Origin: Bacteroidaceae bacterium
GTDB lineage: Bacteria; Bacteroidota; Bacteroidia; Bacteroidales; Bacteroidaceae
Length of the DNA stretch: 44,059 bases
Assembly (NCBI GenBank): GCA_017617575.1
Contig: JAFZVY010000004.1
Span: 1-44,059, forward strand
Reading direction: 5' to 3'
Shown here: positions 8,874 to 17,001 of the stretch, piece after piece
How positions within the stretch are numbered: the stretch's first letter is position 1
How the letters are laid out: every line of letters starts with the position of its first letter
Translations under genes and position numbers: made by a program
The notes under the pieces: generated by a model
What the model saw: only the letters and a program-made list of their open reading frames with translations
What the model was told of the DNA's origin: nothing
The model's database searches: none

Positions 8874-9931
8874 TAGTCGAGGATGAGCATTGCGTCACCG
8901 TAAGTACCGAACTTATAGTCACCGTTGAGAGCCTCCTTGTAAGCAGCCATGACTACGTCGTAGCCACCGAAGGCAGTTACAAGCATGAGCATGGTTGTGA
9001 GAGGCATCTGGAAGTTAACTACAAAGGCATCAGCCACTGTGAAGTCGTATGGAGGGAAGATGAACTTGTTAGTCCAACCCTCAAACTCCTTGATGAAGCC
9101 ACCTGGGCCTACTGCTGTCTCGATGGCACGAAGAACGGTAGTACCTACGGCACATACCTTGTGACCTTCCTCCTTTGACTTGTTGACGATGGCGCAAGCC
9201 TCAGCAGATACAGACATCTGCTCGCTGTCTGTCTTGTGCTTAGTAAGGTCCTCAACGTCGATGTTGCGGAAGTTGCCAAGACCGGCATGGAGAGTGATGA
9301 ATGCCTGATTGATACCCTTAATCTCCATACGCTTCATAAGCTCGCGTGAGAAGTGGAGACCTGAAACAGGAGCTGTTACTGCACCTTCCTTTGTAGCGTA
9401 TATTGTCTGGAAGTTCTCAATATCCTCTGGTGTAGCCTTACGACGTGAACGTACGTCGTCTGGTAGTGGAGCCTCTCCAAGTGCGTAGAGGGCAGCCTTG
9501 AACTCGTCATGAGGACCGTCATAGAGGAAGCGAAGAGTACGACCACGTGAAGTAGTGTTGTCGATAACCTCGGCTACCATTGAGTTGTCCTCACCAAAGT
9601 AAAGCTTGTTACCAATACGAATCTTACGTGCTGGGTCAACGAGAACGTCCCAGAGACGAAGTTCAGCATTAAGTTCGCGAAGGAGGAAAACCTCGATACG
9701 TGCACCTGTCTTCTCCTTGTTTCCGTAGAGACGTGCAGGGAATACCCTTGTATCATTGAATATGAAAGAGTCGCCATCATCGAAATAATCAATGATGTCT
9801 TTGAACAAACGATGCTCTATTTCACCTGTCTTACGATGAACGACCATTAACTTGCATTCATCACGATGGTAAGGAGGCTCGAGTGCCACCTTGTCATCTG
9901 GTAACTTGAATTTGAACTGAGATAGTTTCAT
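8873..9931 (-). CDS. queA: S-adenosylmethionine:tRNA ribosyltransferase-isomerase
   Basis: Makes epoxyqueuosine in the wobble position of tRNAs with GUN anticodons by transferring the ribosyl part of SAM to preQ1. The protein begins [20 protein letters not shown] and contains the typical segments [20 protein letters not shown] and GLGNFRNI. The open frame extends upstream to 9988, but the family start and an AGGTAAAG stretch just ahead of ATG at 9931 support that start, giving 352 residues, normal for QueA. It lies 17 bp downstream of truB and overlaps folK by one base. With truB and miaB nearby, the neighbourhood is rich in tRNA modification. Confidence 0.96.
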   Translation of the reverse strand: MKLSQFKFKLPDDKVALEPPYHRDECKLMVVHRKTGEIEHRLFKDIIDYFDDGDSFIFNDTRVFPARLYGNKEKTGARIEVFLLRELNAELRLWDVLVDPARKIRIGNKLYFGEDNSMVAEVIDNTTSRGRTLRFLYDGPHDEFKAALYALGEAPLPDDVRSRRKATPEDIENFQTIYATKEGAVTAPVSGLHFSRELMKRMEIKGINQAFITLHAGLGNFRNIDVEDLTKHKTDSEQMSVSAEACAIVNKSKEEGHKVCAVGTTVLRAIETAVGPGGFIKEFEGWTNKFIFPPYDFTVADAFVVNFQMPLTTMLMLVTAFGGYDVVMAAYKEALNGDYKFGTYGDAMLILD

Positions 9932-9948
9932 ATCTTTACCTATTCTAT

Positions 9949-10752
9949 TTAATGTATTTCTTTTTCTATTTCCTGAGCATCGAGCCATTTCTCAAGATGC
10001 TCTATATCCACGCAGTCCTTGAGCTTATACTCGCCAATCCTTGTGCGGATAAGGTCAGTGAGATAACCTCCACTGCCGAGAGCCTTGCCAATGTCACGAG
10101 CCAATGCCCTGATGTACGTACCCTTGCTGCACACTACCCTGATGGTGAGTGAAAGATGGGTGTCGCCGAGATTGCCCGTCTGGTACTTTATGCGATTGTC
10201 GCGTGGGTCTTCCGACTTACGCTCGTCCTCAAGCTCCTCCACACGGTTCTCAACCATACCGAAGTGCATTACCTCTATCTCGTCTATGACGAGTATCTTT
10301 GGCTTCAAGTCCACCTCTTCACCTTGACGTGCGAGGGCGAAGGCTCTCTTTCCATCCACCTTGCAAGCGGAGTAGGTAGGCGGAACTTGCTCTATCCTAC
10401 CGATGAAGTTCTTGAGAACGTCATCCACCTGTTCGCGTGTGATGTGCTCGTAAGGATAAGTGGCATCTTCCTCTGTCTCCATGTCGAACGAAGGTGTTGT
10501 TGCGCCTAACTTAATGGTAGCTACATACTCCTTCGTGTGGCTCTGAAGTTCGTCAATGCGCTTTGTCGCTTTTCCCGTACACACAAGCAAAACGCCTGTG
10601 GCGAGAGGGTCAAGCGTACCAGCATGTCCCACCTTCAGTTTCTTCACGCCCAGCCTGTGAGACAGTTCCCTGCGCACCTTGGCAACGACATTGAATGATG
10701 TCCACCTATAAGGCTTGTTGAATACGAGTATTTCTCCTTTTTCTGGATTCAT
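9949..10752 (-). CDS. truB: tRNA pseudouridine-55 synthase
   Basis: Isomerises U55 of the T-loop of tRNAs. The catalytic motif [17 protein letters not shown] has its Asp near residue 48. The start [18 protein letters not shown], the middle segment [19 protein letters not shown] and the later [15 protein letters not shown] are all family hallmarks. The protein has 267 residues, slightly shorter than E. coli TruB, lacking most of a C-terminal PUA domain as is usual in this phylum. It follows uppP after 3 bp and precedes queA by 17 bp in the same operon. Confidence 0.96.
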   Translation of the reverse strand: MNPEKGEILVFNKPYRWTSFNVVAKVRRELSHRLGVKKLKVGHAGTLDPLATGVLLVCTGKATKRIDELQSHTKEYVATIKLGATTPSFDMETEEDATYPYEHITREQVDDVLKNFIGRIEQVPPTYSACKVDGKRAFALARQGEEVDLKPKILVIDEIEVMHFGMVENRVEELEDERKSEDPRDNRIKYQTGNLGDTHLSLTIRVVCSKGTYIRALARDIGKALGSGGYLTDLIRTRIGEYKLKDCVDIEHLEKWLDAQEIEKEIH

Positions 10753-10755
10753 CTA

Positions 10756-11574
10756 TTAAAGTCCCAAATAGATTGCCAAGATACCAGCACAAGCACAGTA
10801 AATGGCAAAGTATATAAGTTTGCATTTCTTCACAATCGAAATCATCCACTTGCAAGCGAAGCATCCGCTAATGAAAGCAGCGATGAAACCGACTACCAGT
10901 GACAAAGTTGGTATCTGTGTAATCTCACCATGTTCAGCAATGTATTCTGCACTTGGTGCAAAGATATGCTTAAAGTCCAACAATGCCTCACCCAATATTG
11001 GTGGAATGACCATCAAGAAAGAGAACTGGGCAAGTGTCTTTTTGCTGTTGCCAAGCAAAATACCCGTTGCAATCGTAGTGCCACTACGTGAAAGTCCCGG
11101 AAGAACCGCCAACGCCTGTGCCAATCCGATGATGAACGCATGGAGAGGAGATATGTTCTCTTTCTCCTTTGGCTGGTAGAAATGTGTAAATGCCAAGAAT
11201 GACGATGTAATCAACAGACACACACCTACAATCACGATGCTGCCTTCAAAGATTGAATCGAGGAAATCCTTGAACAAGAGACCTACGATACCTATTGGAA
11301 TCATTGAGATGATGATGTTGAGTGCATACTTCTGCTCGTCGTTCATCTTTCCATTCCATCGGAAAAGTCCGGTGAGAATCCAAGACACTTCCTTCCAGAG
11401 GATGACAAGTGTTGAACATACGGTAGCCACGTGAACCACGATGTCAAATGTAAGTCCACCGTCTGTTACTCCCAACAAGTGCTGTCCTATTTCAAGGTGA
11501 CCACTACTGCTGACAGGCAGGTACTCCGTGAGACCCTGCACTATGCCAAGTATCAATGCTTCTAACCAATTCAT
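10756..11574 (-). CDS. uppP: Undecaprenyl-diphosphatase
   Basis: Polytopic inner-membrane phosphatase (BacA family) that recycles undecaprenyl pyrophosphate to the monophosphate carrier used for peptidoglycan and surface glycans. Conserved catalytic segments are seen: [20 protein letters not shown] at the N-terminus and [18 protein letters not shown] near residue 160. At 272 residues, with about eight hydrophobic helices, it is complete. The ATG overlaps the stop of the DUF3098 gene by four bases (ATGA), and truB follows after 3 bp. Overproduction in this family gives bacitracin tolerance; nothing here suggests a resistance context. Confidence 0.96.
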   Translation of the reverse strand: MNWLEALILGIVQGLTEYLPVSSSGHLEIGQHLLGVTDGGLTFDIVVHVATVCSTLVILWKEVSWILTGLFRWNGKMNDEQKYALNIIISMIPIGIVGLLFKDFLDSIFEGSIVIVGVCLLITSSFLAFTHFYQPKEKENISPLHAFIIGLAQALAVLPGLSRSGTTIATGILLGNSKKTLAQFSFLMVIPPILGEALLDFKHIFAPSAEYIAEHGEITQIPTLSLVVGFIAAFISGCFACKWMISIVKKCKLIYFAIYCACAGILAIYLGL

Positions 11575-11807
11575 TCCTCACCCTTATTTTTACCCTTCCA
11601 GAGTATTGCCACGATAATGAATACAAAGCCAAAGAGGCTTACCATAGGAGCGACCTTGATGCGTGTGTCACTAAAGATGTCTGGGTTGAAGGCAGCCTCT
11701 GTTGTGCTGTCGCCAGACATAAGATAGAATCCTGCGAGGATAATCACAATGCCTATTGCAAGAAGGATGTAGTTAATCTTGCTGAAGGCGAAATTGTTGT
11801 TGTTCAT
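11571..11807 (-). CDS. DUF3098-type small membrane protein
   Basis: A 78-residue protein with two hydrophobic helices (about residues 13-31 and 53-70) and a short loop between them containing [16 protein letters not shown]. The sequence and the position between ftsX and uppP match the Bacteroidetes DUF3098 family. The function is unknown. Its constant place beside the division protein FtsX and the lipid-carrier phosphatase suggests an envelope role, but that is inference. The C-terminus is basic (WKGKNKGEE). Its stop overlaps the uppP start. Confidence 0.85.
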   Translation of the reverse strand: MNNNNFAFSKINYILLAIGIVIILAGFYLMSGDSTTEAAFNPDIFSDTRIKVAPMVSLFGFVFIIVAILWKGKNKGEE

Positions 11808-11961
11808 ATTTCTTTTATTATTTCAAATTACTCAAAGTAGTTATAGAGTAGCTATTGGGGAGATAAAATGAAGTTAAAGAGACGATACTCTATTTCTAAA
11901 AACGCAGGTTCATTCATTTATGTGCGCCATGTGCGCCAATAATCAGAACTGAGCGAAGCGG

Positions 11962-12024
11962 TCTCACAGACTGTAGGGAAGTAAAAACAAGGAACTTCTC
12001 TCACTGACCGAAGGGAGGTAAAAC
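11962..12024. repeat. Tandem copies of a motif also found at 25797-25820
   Basis: Two copies about 37 bp apart share the pattern TCTCAC-nGAC-nnn-AGGGA-rGTAAAA. A third copy (TTTCACTGACTACAGGGAAG) lies after the CotH gene, 14 kb away. Copies differ by a few bases. They carry no gene and no obvious symmetry. Confidence 0.6.
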
Positions 12025-12095
12025 AAAAAAAAAACAATTTTCTAAAATTTTCCGGATTTTCGTTTTACAACTAATACGCGAACGGTCATTCGTCT

Positions 12096-12142
12096 TTTTA
12101 ACTACCTTTACAACTCCTTTTTAACTCCACGAAGTTAACTCC
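12096..12142. repeat. ACTCC array after ftsX, spacing 11-14 bp
   Basis: AACTaCC, AACTCC, AACTCC and AACTCCC begin at 12100, 12112, 12123 and 12137. They follow the octamer CATTCGTC (12087-12094). The same octamer precedes a similar array at 14521. Phasing is looser here (12, 11, 14) than elsewhere in the window. Confidence 0.55.
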
Positions 12143-12150
12143 CAAATCAT

Positions 12151-13023
12151 TTACACATAGTACAACTCGTTGCTACTCATGTGGAGGAACTTGTTGAGCG
12201 ATGCGTAGATACATACGAGAGTGATGATTATTCCGAATGCAAATACGGCGGCACTTACGAGGGCAAACACCTCCATGTCTATGATTGACGCAAGAGCTGG
12301 CTCGAAAGCTTGTACGCGGTTCACTCCGAGGAATATCACGGCATCCGCTATCACGGCTGAGGTAAGTCCGAGCACCATGCCTTGCTTGAGGAATGGTCGG
12401 CGGATGAATCCCCAGCTTGCACCCACGAGCTTCATCGTGTTGATGATGAATCGGCGTGAGAAGATGGTGAGGCGCACCGTGTTGTTGATAAGAGCAAAAG
12501 AGATGTATGAGAAGAGTGCTGCAATGATGAGAAGGATGATGCTCACCTTCTGTATGTTCTCATTGAGCGACTTCACGAAATCCTTTGGGTAGGTCACGTC
12601 CACCACAGCCTGATTCTTCTTGATGTCGTAAGCTACGTGACGGAGGCTGTCCGGGTTGCCGTATTCGGCATTCACCTTTATCTCGAACGAAGCCGTGAAT
12701 GGGTTGTAGCCAAGGAACTCAGTAGGGTCTGTTCCCATCTCCTTGCTGACCTCCTTCACCGCATCCTCACGTGACACGTAGTCGATGGACTTGACGTACT
12801 TGGCTTTCTCAAACTGCTTCTGCAACTTGGAGATTTGAGTGTCGTCAAGGTCGTCGCTTATAAGTACCATGACGGTGATGTTTTCACGAACATAGTTTGA
12901 AAGATTGCGTGCCGTAAGCATGAACAGCACGATAGTACCGAGCATTACGAGCACAAGGGTGGTACTGATTGTGGTAGTCACGAACTGTGTGCCTGCAAGG
13001 TGGTGTGATGATTTCTTACTCAT
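12151..13023 (-). CDS. ftsX: Cell-division permease-like protein FtsX
   Basis: Membrane partner of the ATPase FtsE, which couples septum formation to peptidoglycan hydrolases. There is one N-terminal helix (about 18-38), a periplasmic domain of about 125 residues, then three more helices. The ECD contains YVKSIDYVSREDAVKEVSKE and the segment FNPF-like YNPFTASFEIKV typical of FtsX. The C-terminal membrane part has VGASWGFIRRPFL. At 290 residues it has normal length. The start overlaps the last 8 bases of miaB. ftsE is not in this window, as is common in Bacteroidetes. Confidence 0.93.
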   Translation of the reverse strand: MSKKSSHHLAGTQFVTTTISTTLVLVMLGTIVLFMLTARNLSNYVRENITVMVLISDDLDDTQISKLQKQFEKAKYVKSIDYVSREDAVKEVSKEMGTDPTEFLGYNPFTASFEIKVNAEYGNPDSLRHVAYDIKKNQAVVDVTYPKDFVKSLNENIQKVSIILLIIAALFSYISFALINNTVRLTIFSRRFIINTMKLVGASWGFIRRPFLKQGMVLGLTSAVIADAVIFLGVNRVQAFEPALASIIDMEVFALVSAAVFAFGIIITLVCIYASLNKFLHMSSNELYYV

Positions 13024-14326
13024 ATACTTCTTCGCCTTTGAGTGTTGCCGAACTTGATTCGGTGATTCTTACCTTTACGAAATCGCCGATATGATGATTA
13101 CCCTTGTCGAACACAACGACCTTGTTCTGCTGTGTGCGTCCGAAGAGTTGTTCACGTGAACGCTTGCTGAATCCCTCTACCAGTACCTCAAAAGTCTTGC
13201 CTATGTCCTTGCGGTAGCTCTCTGCCGAAAGCTCGTTCTGGAGGGCAATCATCTCATTGAGACGCTCTATCTTCACCTCCTCTGGCACGTCGTCAGGCAA
13301 GTGCTTTGATGCGTATGTACCTGGTCGCTCTGAGTACTTGAACATGAAGGCAGAGTCATAGCCACACTCACGCATGAGTGAGAGTGACATCTGGTGGTCT
13401 TCCTCCGTCTCTGAGTGGTAGCCGACGAATATGTCAGTCGAGAGTCCGCAGTCAGGTATGATGCGCTTGATGGCAGCCACGCGACCGAGATACCACTCAC
13501 GGGTATATTTTCTGTTCATGAGCTTCAGGATGCGGTCACTACCACTCTGCACAGGGAGGTGGATGTGGCGACAGATGTTAGGATGGCTGGCGATGACCTC
13601 AAGTGTCTCGTCGCTCATGTCCTTTGGGTGGCTTGTAGTGAAGCGGATGCGCATCTCAGGCGCACTCTCAGCCACAAGTGCAAGGAGCTGTGGGAATCCC
13701 ACTTCCTCAAAGCGGTAGCTGTTCACGTTCTGACCGAGGAGCGTAACCTCCTTGTAGCCACGTTCCTTCAGGTCCTTCACCTCGTTGAGGATGCTCTGCA
13801 CCTCACGGCTACGTTCACGTCCGCGAGTGTAAGGCACGATGCAGTAGTGGCAGAAGTTGTTGCAGCCACGCATGATGCTGACAAATCCTGACACCTGAGT
13901 ACCACAGATACGCTCTGGTATCACATCCTTGTATGTCTCTGTAGTGGATAATTCAATGTTGATAGCCTTTTCTCCAATCTCTGCCGCTGCAAAGAGGTCT
14001 GGGAGCGTAAGGTATGAATCAGGGCCTGCCACGAGATTGACATGATGATTTTCAATCAAATCATCCTTCACGCGCTCAGCCATGCATCCCACAACGCCGA
14101 TAATCATCTTGTGTCCCTTCTTCTGCATGGCGTGAAGAGCCTCAAGACGGTTAAAAATCTTCTGTTCAGCATTATCGCGAACAGAGCAAGTGTTGAGCAA
14201 TACGGCATCTGCCTCGTCAATCGTCTGACAAGTTTCGTAGTCCGCCATTTTCATGACAGACGCAATGACCTCACTGTCTGCCACGTTCATCTGGCAGCCG
14301 TAAGTTTCAATAAAAAGTTTCTTCAT
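13016..14326 (-). CDS. miaB: tRNA-2-methylthio-N6-dimethylallyladenosine synthase
   Basis: Radical-SAM methylthiotransferase that adds a methylthio group at C2 of i6A37 in tRNA. The N-terminal UPF0004 domain shows three cluster cysteines (YGCQMN, NTCSVRD, VGCMAER). The radical-SAM CxxxCxxC is in RGCNNFCHYCIVPYTRGRER near residue 150. A C-terminal TRAM domain (LVEGFSKRSREQLFGRTQQN) follows. The length is 436 residues, as expected. RimO is the closest paralogue, but the N-terminus and the YTRGRERSR motif favour MiaB. It starts the operon that continues into ftsX with an 8-base overlap. A TACTTTTG element sits about 30 bp upstream. Confidence 0.96.
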   Translation of the reverse strand: MKKLFIETYGCQMNVADSEVIASVMKMADYETCQTIDEADAVLLNTCSVRDNAEQKIFNRLEALHAMQKKGHKMIIGVVGCMAERVKDDLIENHHVNLVAGPDSYLTLPDLFAAAEIGEKAINIELSTTETYKDVIPERICGTQVSGFVSIMRGCNNFCHYCIVPYTRGRERSREVQSILNEVKDLKERGYKEVTLLGQNVNSYRFEEVGFPQLLALVAESAPEMRIRFTTSHPKDMSDETLEVIASHPNICRHIHLPVQSGSDRILKLMNRKYTREWYLGRVAAIKRIIPDCGLSTDIFVGYHSETEEDHQMSLSLMRECGYDSAFMFKYSERPGTYASKHLPDDVPEEVKIERLNEMIALQNELSAESYRKDIGKTFEVLVEGFSKRSREQLFGRTQQNKVVVFDKGNHHIGDFVKVRITESSSATLKGEEVYE

Positions 14327-14354
14327 TAATTAATGATATATCATAAAATCGCTA

Positions 14355-14362
14355 CAAAAGTA
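14355..14362 (-). promoter_or_regulatory. miaB: Likely -7 element for miaB
   Basis: On the minus strand the sequence is TACTTTTG, matching TAnnTTTG. It lies 29 bp upstream of the miaB ATG, giving a leader of roughly 20 nt. No good -33 match is visible, so confidence is moderate. Confidence 0.45.
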
Positions 14363-14415
14363 CAAAAAAAATCGATAACCTGTTATGATTATCAACTCGA
14401 AAACGAAAAAATGTG

Positions 14416-14423
14416 TAACTTTG
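14416..14423 (+). promoter_or_regulatory. Likely -7 element for the 14572 membrane gene
   Basis: TAACTTTG matches the Bacteroidetes -7 consensus on the plus strand. Transcription would start near 14430, leaving about 140 nt of leader that contains the 10-bp ACTCC array. The -33 region is weak. Confidence 0.45.
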
Positions 14424-14520
14424 TAGCGGTTTAACATTTTTTTTAATTGATAATCATTACTTACAAGCAGTAATTGGTTGCATAAAGTTGTGAATACACG
14501 ACGAAAGCTTCATTCGTCCC

Positions 14521-14560
14521 TTTACTCCTTTTCACTTCCTTTTACTCCTTCTAACTCCAA
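14521..14560 (+). repeat. 10-bp phased ACTCC array just before a GTG start
   Basis: Four units align exactly every 10 bp: TTTACTCCTT, TTCACTTCCT, TTTACTCCTT and CTAACTCCAA. The ACT cores start at 14524, 14534, 14544 and 14554. The array follows CATTCGTC, and its last unit ends 11 bp before the GTG start at 14572. It lies inside the likely leader RNA. Confidence 0.8.
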
Positions 14561-14571
14561 AAAATACTCTC

Positions 14572-15555
14572 GTGCAATCATCATTACAGAGCATAATTAG
14601 TAAGCACCAGTTCTCTTTGCCAGCCGTGTGTCTGCTGTCAATAGCCATCTGGTTACTGTCGCCTACCAAGGATGTCGCAATGTGGGAAATCCCAGATTAC
14701 GGCTTGTGGTACTTGCTACCTGCAAGCATACAGACAGGTATGCTGGGACGCATCATGGGACTCGTCTTCACGTCCGTCATCGTCTATGCCATGGTTGAGT
14801 TCAGTAACAGCCTCGTGCTTCTCCGCGTCAGTTCGCGAATGCTCAGCACCACGCTTGCCATACTGATGGCTATCTGTCTGTGCCTTCACAAGTTCCAGCC
14901 AGCACACATTGTCATGTTCGCAATGTTGCTCTCTTACTTGTTCCTCTTCTCCTCATACCAGAAACCGTCTCCAGCACTGAGCTTCACGACTCACCTTTTC
15001 TTATCGCTCGCATCGCTCGTATGCCCAAAGATGCTGTTGCTCGTAGTTCCCGTTTGGATATTCCAGATACAATTAAGTGCATTGAACTTCAGAAGCTTCA
15101 TCGCCTCATTGATTGCCATTGCCACGCCATACTGGTTCTTCTTCGGATTTGCCGTTTTGACGGACAGGCTTGACGTGTTCGTCGAGTTCTTCAAGGACGC
15201 TTGCGACATCATCATGCCAAATGCCGACAACATAAAGGAGAATCAGGTTCTCGCCTGCGTATTTACAGCTTTCACATTCATCTTAGGAGCCATCCACTTC
15301 GTGTTTACGAGGTCACAGGACAAGTTGCGCCAGCGCACCATATACGACATAGTCATGATGCACGGAATCATCGTACTCATAGCATTTGTGTTCATGCCAC
15401 ATTGCTTCAACCTGTTGCTTGGCATGCTTATAGTTGACGCATCAATCATCGGAGGAAGGTTCTGGGTAGTAACTGACAACAAATTCACAAACAACCTGTT
15501 TGTATTCCAGATAATCCTTGCAGGTATCATCATTGCACTCTCAATCAATATGTAA
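14572..15555 (+). CDS. Polytopic membrane protein of unknown function (GTG start)
   Basis: A 327-residue, very hydrophobic protein with about nine or ten membrane helices and short loops. It resembles uncharacterised Bacteroidetes inner-membrane proteins; I recognise no catalytic or transport motif. The only early start in frame is GTG at 14572 (protein QSSLQSIISKHQFSLPAV...); the first internal ATG would remove about 35 residues, including a helix. The next gene, a DedA/VTT protein, begins 2 bp after the stop, so the two are cotranscribed and probably functionally linked in the membrane. The 10-bp ACTCC array sits directly upstream and may affect translation. Confidence 0.75.
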   Translation: MQSSLQSIISKHQFSLPAVCLLSIAIWLLSPTKDVAMWEIPDYGLWYLLPASIQTGMLGRIMGLVFTSVIVYAMVEFSNSLVLLRVSSRMLSTTLAILMAICLCLHKFQPAHIVMFAMLLSYLFLFSSYQKPSPALSFTTHLFLSLASLVCPKMLLLVVPVWIFQIQLSALNFRSFIASLIAIATPYWFFFGFAVLTDRLDVFVEFFKDACDIIMPNADNIKENQVLACVFTAFTFILGAIHFVFTRSQDKLRQRTIYDIVMMHGIIVLIAFVFMPHCFNLLLGMLIVDASIIGGRFWVVTDNKFTNNLFVFQIILAGIIIALSINM

Positions 15556-15557
15556 CT

Positions 15558-16013
15558 ATGGAGTCACTCAACGAATTTTTCATCAACTACGGATACATAG
15601 GAATGTGTCTTGCAGCCTTCCTTGCTGGCACATTCGTTCCTTTCAACTCAGAGGTCGTAATGGCAGCCCTAGTTGCCACCACATCCATGGACCCATGGCT
15701 CACCATAATAAGCGGAACGATAGGCAATGTGGCAGGTACTATATTCAACTATTACATAGGACGAATATGGGACGTGCAACCCATCTCCAAGTGGATGAGG
15801 ATAAAGGAGAAACGCCTCGTAAAAACCAAGAATTACGTGGAGAACAAAGGCTCGTGGATAGCCATGTTCACCTTCCTCCCAATCTTCGGTTCAGCCATAG
15901 CCATAGCCCTCGGCATCCTCAGAGCTAATGTGTGGGGCGTGACCCTATTCTCCTTCATCGGCAAATTTGCCCGTTACATACTCGTGGTTTTGTCTGTCAA
16001 GGCTATAGTGTAA
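15558..16013 (+). CDS. DedA/VTT-domain membrane protein (YqaA-like)
   Basis: A 151-residue membrane protein of the DedA superfamily, proposed to move lipids such as undecaprenyl phosphate or phosphatidylethanolamine across the inner membrane. The VTT-domain features are an N-terminal re-entrant stretch with GTFVPFNSEVVMAALV, the glycine-rich GTIGNVAGTIFNYYIG, and the later FLPIFGSAIAIALGILR and GKFARYILV. The shorter length fits the YqaA branch. It follows the unknown membrane gene by 2 bp and is ended by a strong terminator at 16121-16164. In Bacteroidetes the exact substrate is unknown. Confidence 0.88.
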   Translation: MESLNEFFINYGYIGMCLAAFLAGTFVPFNSEVVMAALVATTSMDPWLTIISGTIGNVAGTIFNYYIGRIWDVQPISKWMRIKEKRLVKTKNYVENKGSWIAMFTFLPIFGSAIAIALGILRANVWGVTLFSFIGKFARYILVVLSVKAIV

Positions 16014-16120
16014 ACAGATGTTCGTTTTTCTTCACAAGAATTACAAAAGTATATCTAAGATTCAAGTAACAAATCCACCATTACTTTGAGCTTACTCTGG
16101 GATTTGTTTACCTTCCAACA

Positions 16121-16164
16121 ACAAAAGAGGATATGTCTACAATGTGACATATCCTCTTTTGTTC
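16121..16164 (+). terminator. 18-bp perfect stem-loop terminator after the dedA homologue
   Basis: Positions 16121-16138 pair perfectly with 16147-16164 around an 8-nt loop. The downstream arm ends CTCTTTTGTT and is followed by CTTCGTT, a T-rich tail. It closes the 14572-16013 operon and may work in both directions. Confidence 0.85.
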
Positions 16165-16231
16165 TTCGTTATGTTAATACTGTTTTTAGACAACGATCAT
16201 ATATTCATTTTTTACGTCTCTAAATGCTCTT

Positions 16232-16259
16232 AAAAATCGCCCATCTCTGGGCGATTTTT
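16232..16259. terminator. Second bidirectional terminator
   Basis: A 12-bp stem (16232-16243 with 16248-16259) closes a TCTC loop. The core is TCGCCCA/TGGGCGA and the right side runs into seven T. The left arm begins with A, so it can also stop minus-strand transcription. Confidence 0.8.
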
Positions 16260-16261
16260 TT

Positions 16262-16352
16262 GTGCGCGTAGAAAAAAAATTTTGTACGCGTACAAAAACA
16301 ATTCTTTTCGGGATGCAGATAATTTTTCTTCGGGAAGAAATTTTGAAATTCT
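16262..16352. repeat. Roughly 22-bp periodic repeat with palindromic core
   Basis: Units begin at 16262 (GTGCGCGTAG), 16284 (GTACGCGTAC, a perfect palindrome), 16309 (CGGGATGCAG) and 16331 (CGGGAAGAAA). Each carries an A/T-rich tail. Spacings are 22, 25 and 22 bp, about two helical turns. Divergence is high, so this is a weaker call than the 11-bp arrays. Confidence 0.45.
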
Positions 16353-16459
16353 CCCAAAACTGCATTTTTTAGGGTGCAGAAAATACGATAAGTCACCAAC
16401 TGAGACATTATACAAATAGAACAAAGACGTAGTGGTGTGTGTCTTTTTCTTATTGTGTT

Positions 16460-16549
16460 TCCCTTAGCTTCCCCTTAGGTGTGCCTTAGGTGTCTCTTAG
16501 TTTTGTAAGGGAATTGTAAGGGGAATGTAAGGTGAACCTAAGGCACACG
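16460..16549. repeat. 11-bp phased mirrored array, CTTAG x4 then TAAGG x4
   Basis: CTTAG begins at 16463, 16474, 16485 and 16496. TAAGG begins at 16506, 16517, 16528 and 16539. Every gap within each half is exactly 11 bp. The second half is roughly the reverse complement of the first, so the whole can fold as one long imperfect hairpin in several registers. It has the same layout as the array at 3739-3925 but a different word. Confidence 0.88.
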
Positions 16550-16595
16550 TAACAGGAAGTTCGTCTTTTTCCTTGTGTTCTATCCCTTGCTTTTT

Positions 16596-16633
16596 CCTTA
16601 CTATCCTGTACGGATTTGTACAGGATGGTAAGG
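16596..16633. other. 16-bp hairpin with a 6-nt loop
   Basis: Arm 16596-16611 pairs with 16618-16633 with a single G-T type mismatch; the loop is GGATTT. The flanks TTTTT and GGGAAAAA extend the symmetry. There is no clean T-run on the plus strand. It may be a terminator for minus-strand transcripts, a protein site or the core of another array. Confidence 0.6.
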
Positions 16634-16740
16634 GAAAAATTGGGGGAAAAGTAATGTGATGTGTAGCGTGGGGTACTATTACATATATGTGTCATTATGA
16701 TATTTGCTTACGAACACTTACTTACATTGTGCTATTTGCC

Positions 16741-16806
16741 CAATCACAGAAAAATCACGAAGGACTCACGAAACATTAGCGAAGGATTGTCGGAGGGTCA
16801 TGAAGT
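16741..16806. repeat. 11-bp phased TCACGAAG array
   Basis: Units TCACAGAA, TCACGAAG, TCACGAAA, TAGCGAAG and TGTCGGAG begin at 16744, 16755, 16766, 16777 and 16788, exactly 11 bp apart. A sixth, TCATGAAG, begins at 16798, one base early. I see no inverted half. It lies about 110 bp upstream of the TPR gene promoter. Confidence 0.75.
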
Positions 16807-16911
16807 GACAAAATGTTAGGATGTGTTGTCTTTTGTAAAGTGTAAAAACACGCTACAAATAGGAAAAAAATAGTATTTTCAACGAAAAATGTTAATTGTG
16901 GCGAAAATATT

Positions 16912-16942
16912 ATTGCTTTTGGATAATCATTTCGTATCTTTG
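16912..16942 (+). promoter_or_regulatory. Promoter of the TPR gene
   Basis: TATCTTTG at 16935-16942 matches TAnnTTTG. ATTG at 16912-16915 lies 19 bp upstream as the -33 element. Transcription would start near 16949, giving a leader of about 50 nt before ATG 17002. Confidence 0.7.
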
Positions 16943-17001
16943 TCCTTGCAAAACTGTATTATCAAAACAATCAGACAATCAGGTGTACTGATTTTATTTA
17001 T

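Larger units (their letters stand above)
11808..12150. other. Gene-free spacer splitting the ftsX and DUF3098 genes
   Basis: About 340 bp without a plausible gene. It holds a tandem of two related 25-27 base segments (TCTCACAGACTGTAGGGAAG at 11962 and TCTCACTGACCGAAGGGAGG at 11999). Just after the ftsX stop there is an ACTCC-rich array (12096-12142). A 9-bp unit GTGCGCCAw occurs twice in tandem near 11924. No clear TAnnTTTG promoter or strong terminator is visible. Confidence 0.6.
16014..17001. other. Gene-free, highly structured 1 kb
   Basis: No believable gene: the short open frames here are low-complexity and lack family features. In order it holds two terminators, a 22-bp-periodic T-rich segment with a GTACGCGTAC palindrome (16262-16352), an 11-bp mirrored array (16460-16549), a 16-bp hairpin (16596-16633), a second 11-bp array (16741-16806) and the promoter of the TPR gene. 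Confidence 0.8.

Noticed and set aside
13415-13891. A 158-residue open frame on the plus strand.
   Set aside because: It is antisense to miaB across the radical-SAM domain and has no family features.
16460-16549. CCCTTAG-like units as telomere-type repeats.
   Set aside because: The locus is inside a chromosomal gene neighbourhood, units are degenerate and half are inverted. The likeness to telomere words is superficial.
16220-16695. Short minus-strand open frames of 62 to 69 residues.
   Set aside because: They overlap terminators and the 22-bp and 11-bp repeats, overlap each other in different frames and look like no known protein.
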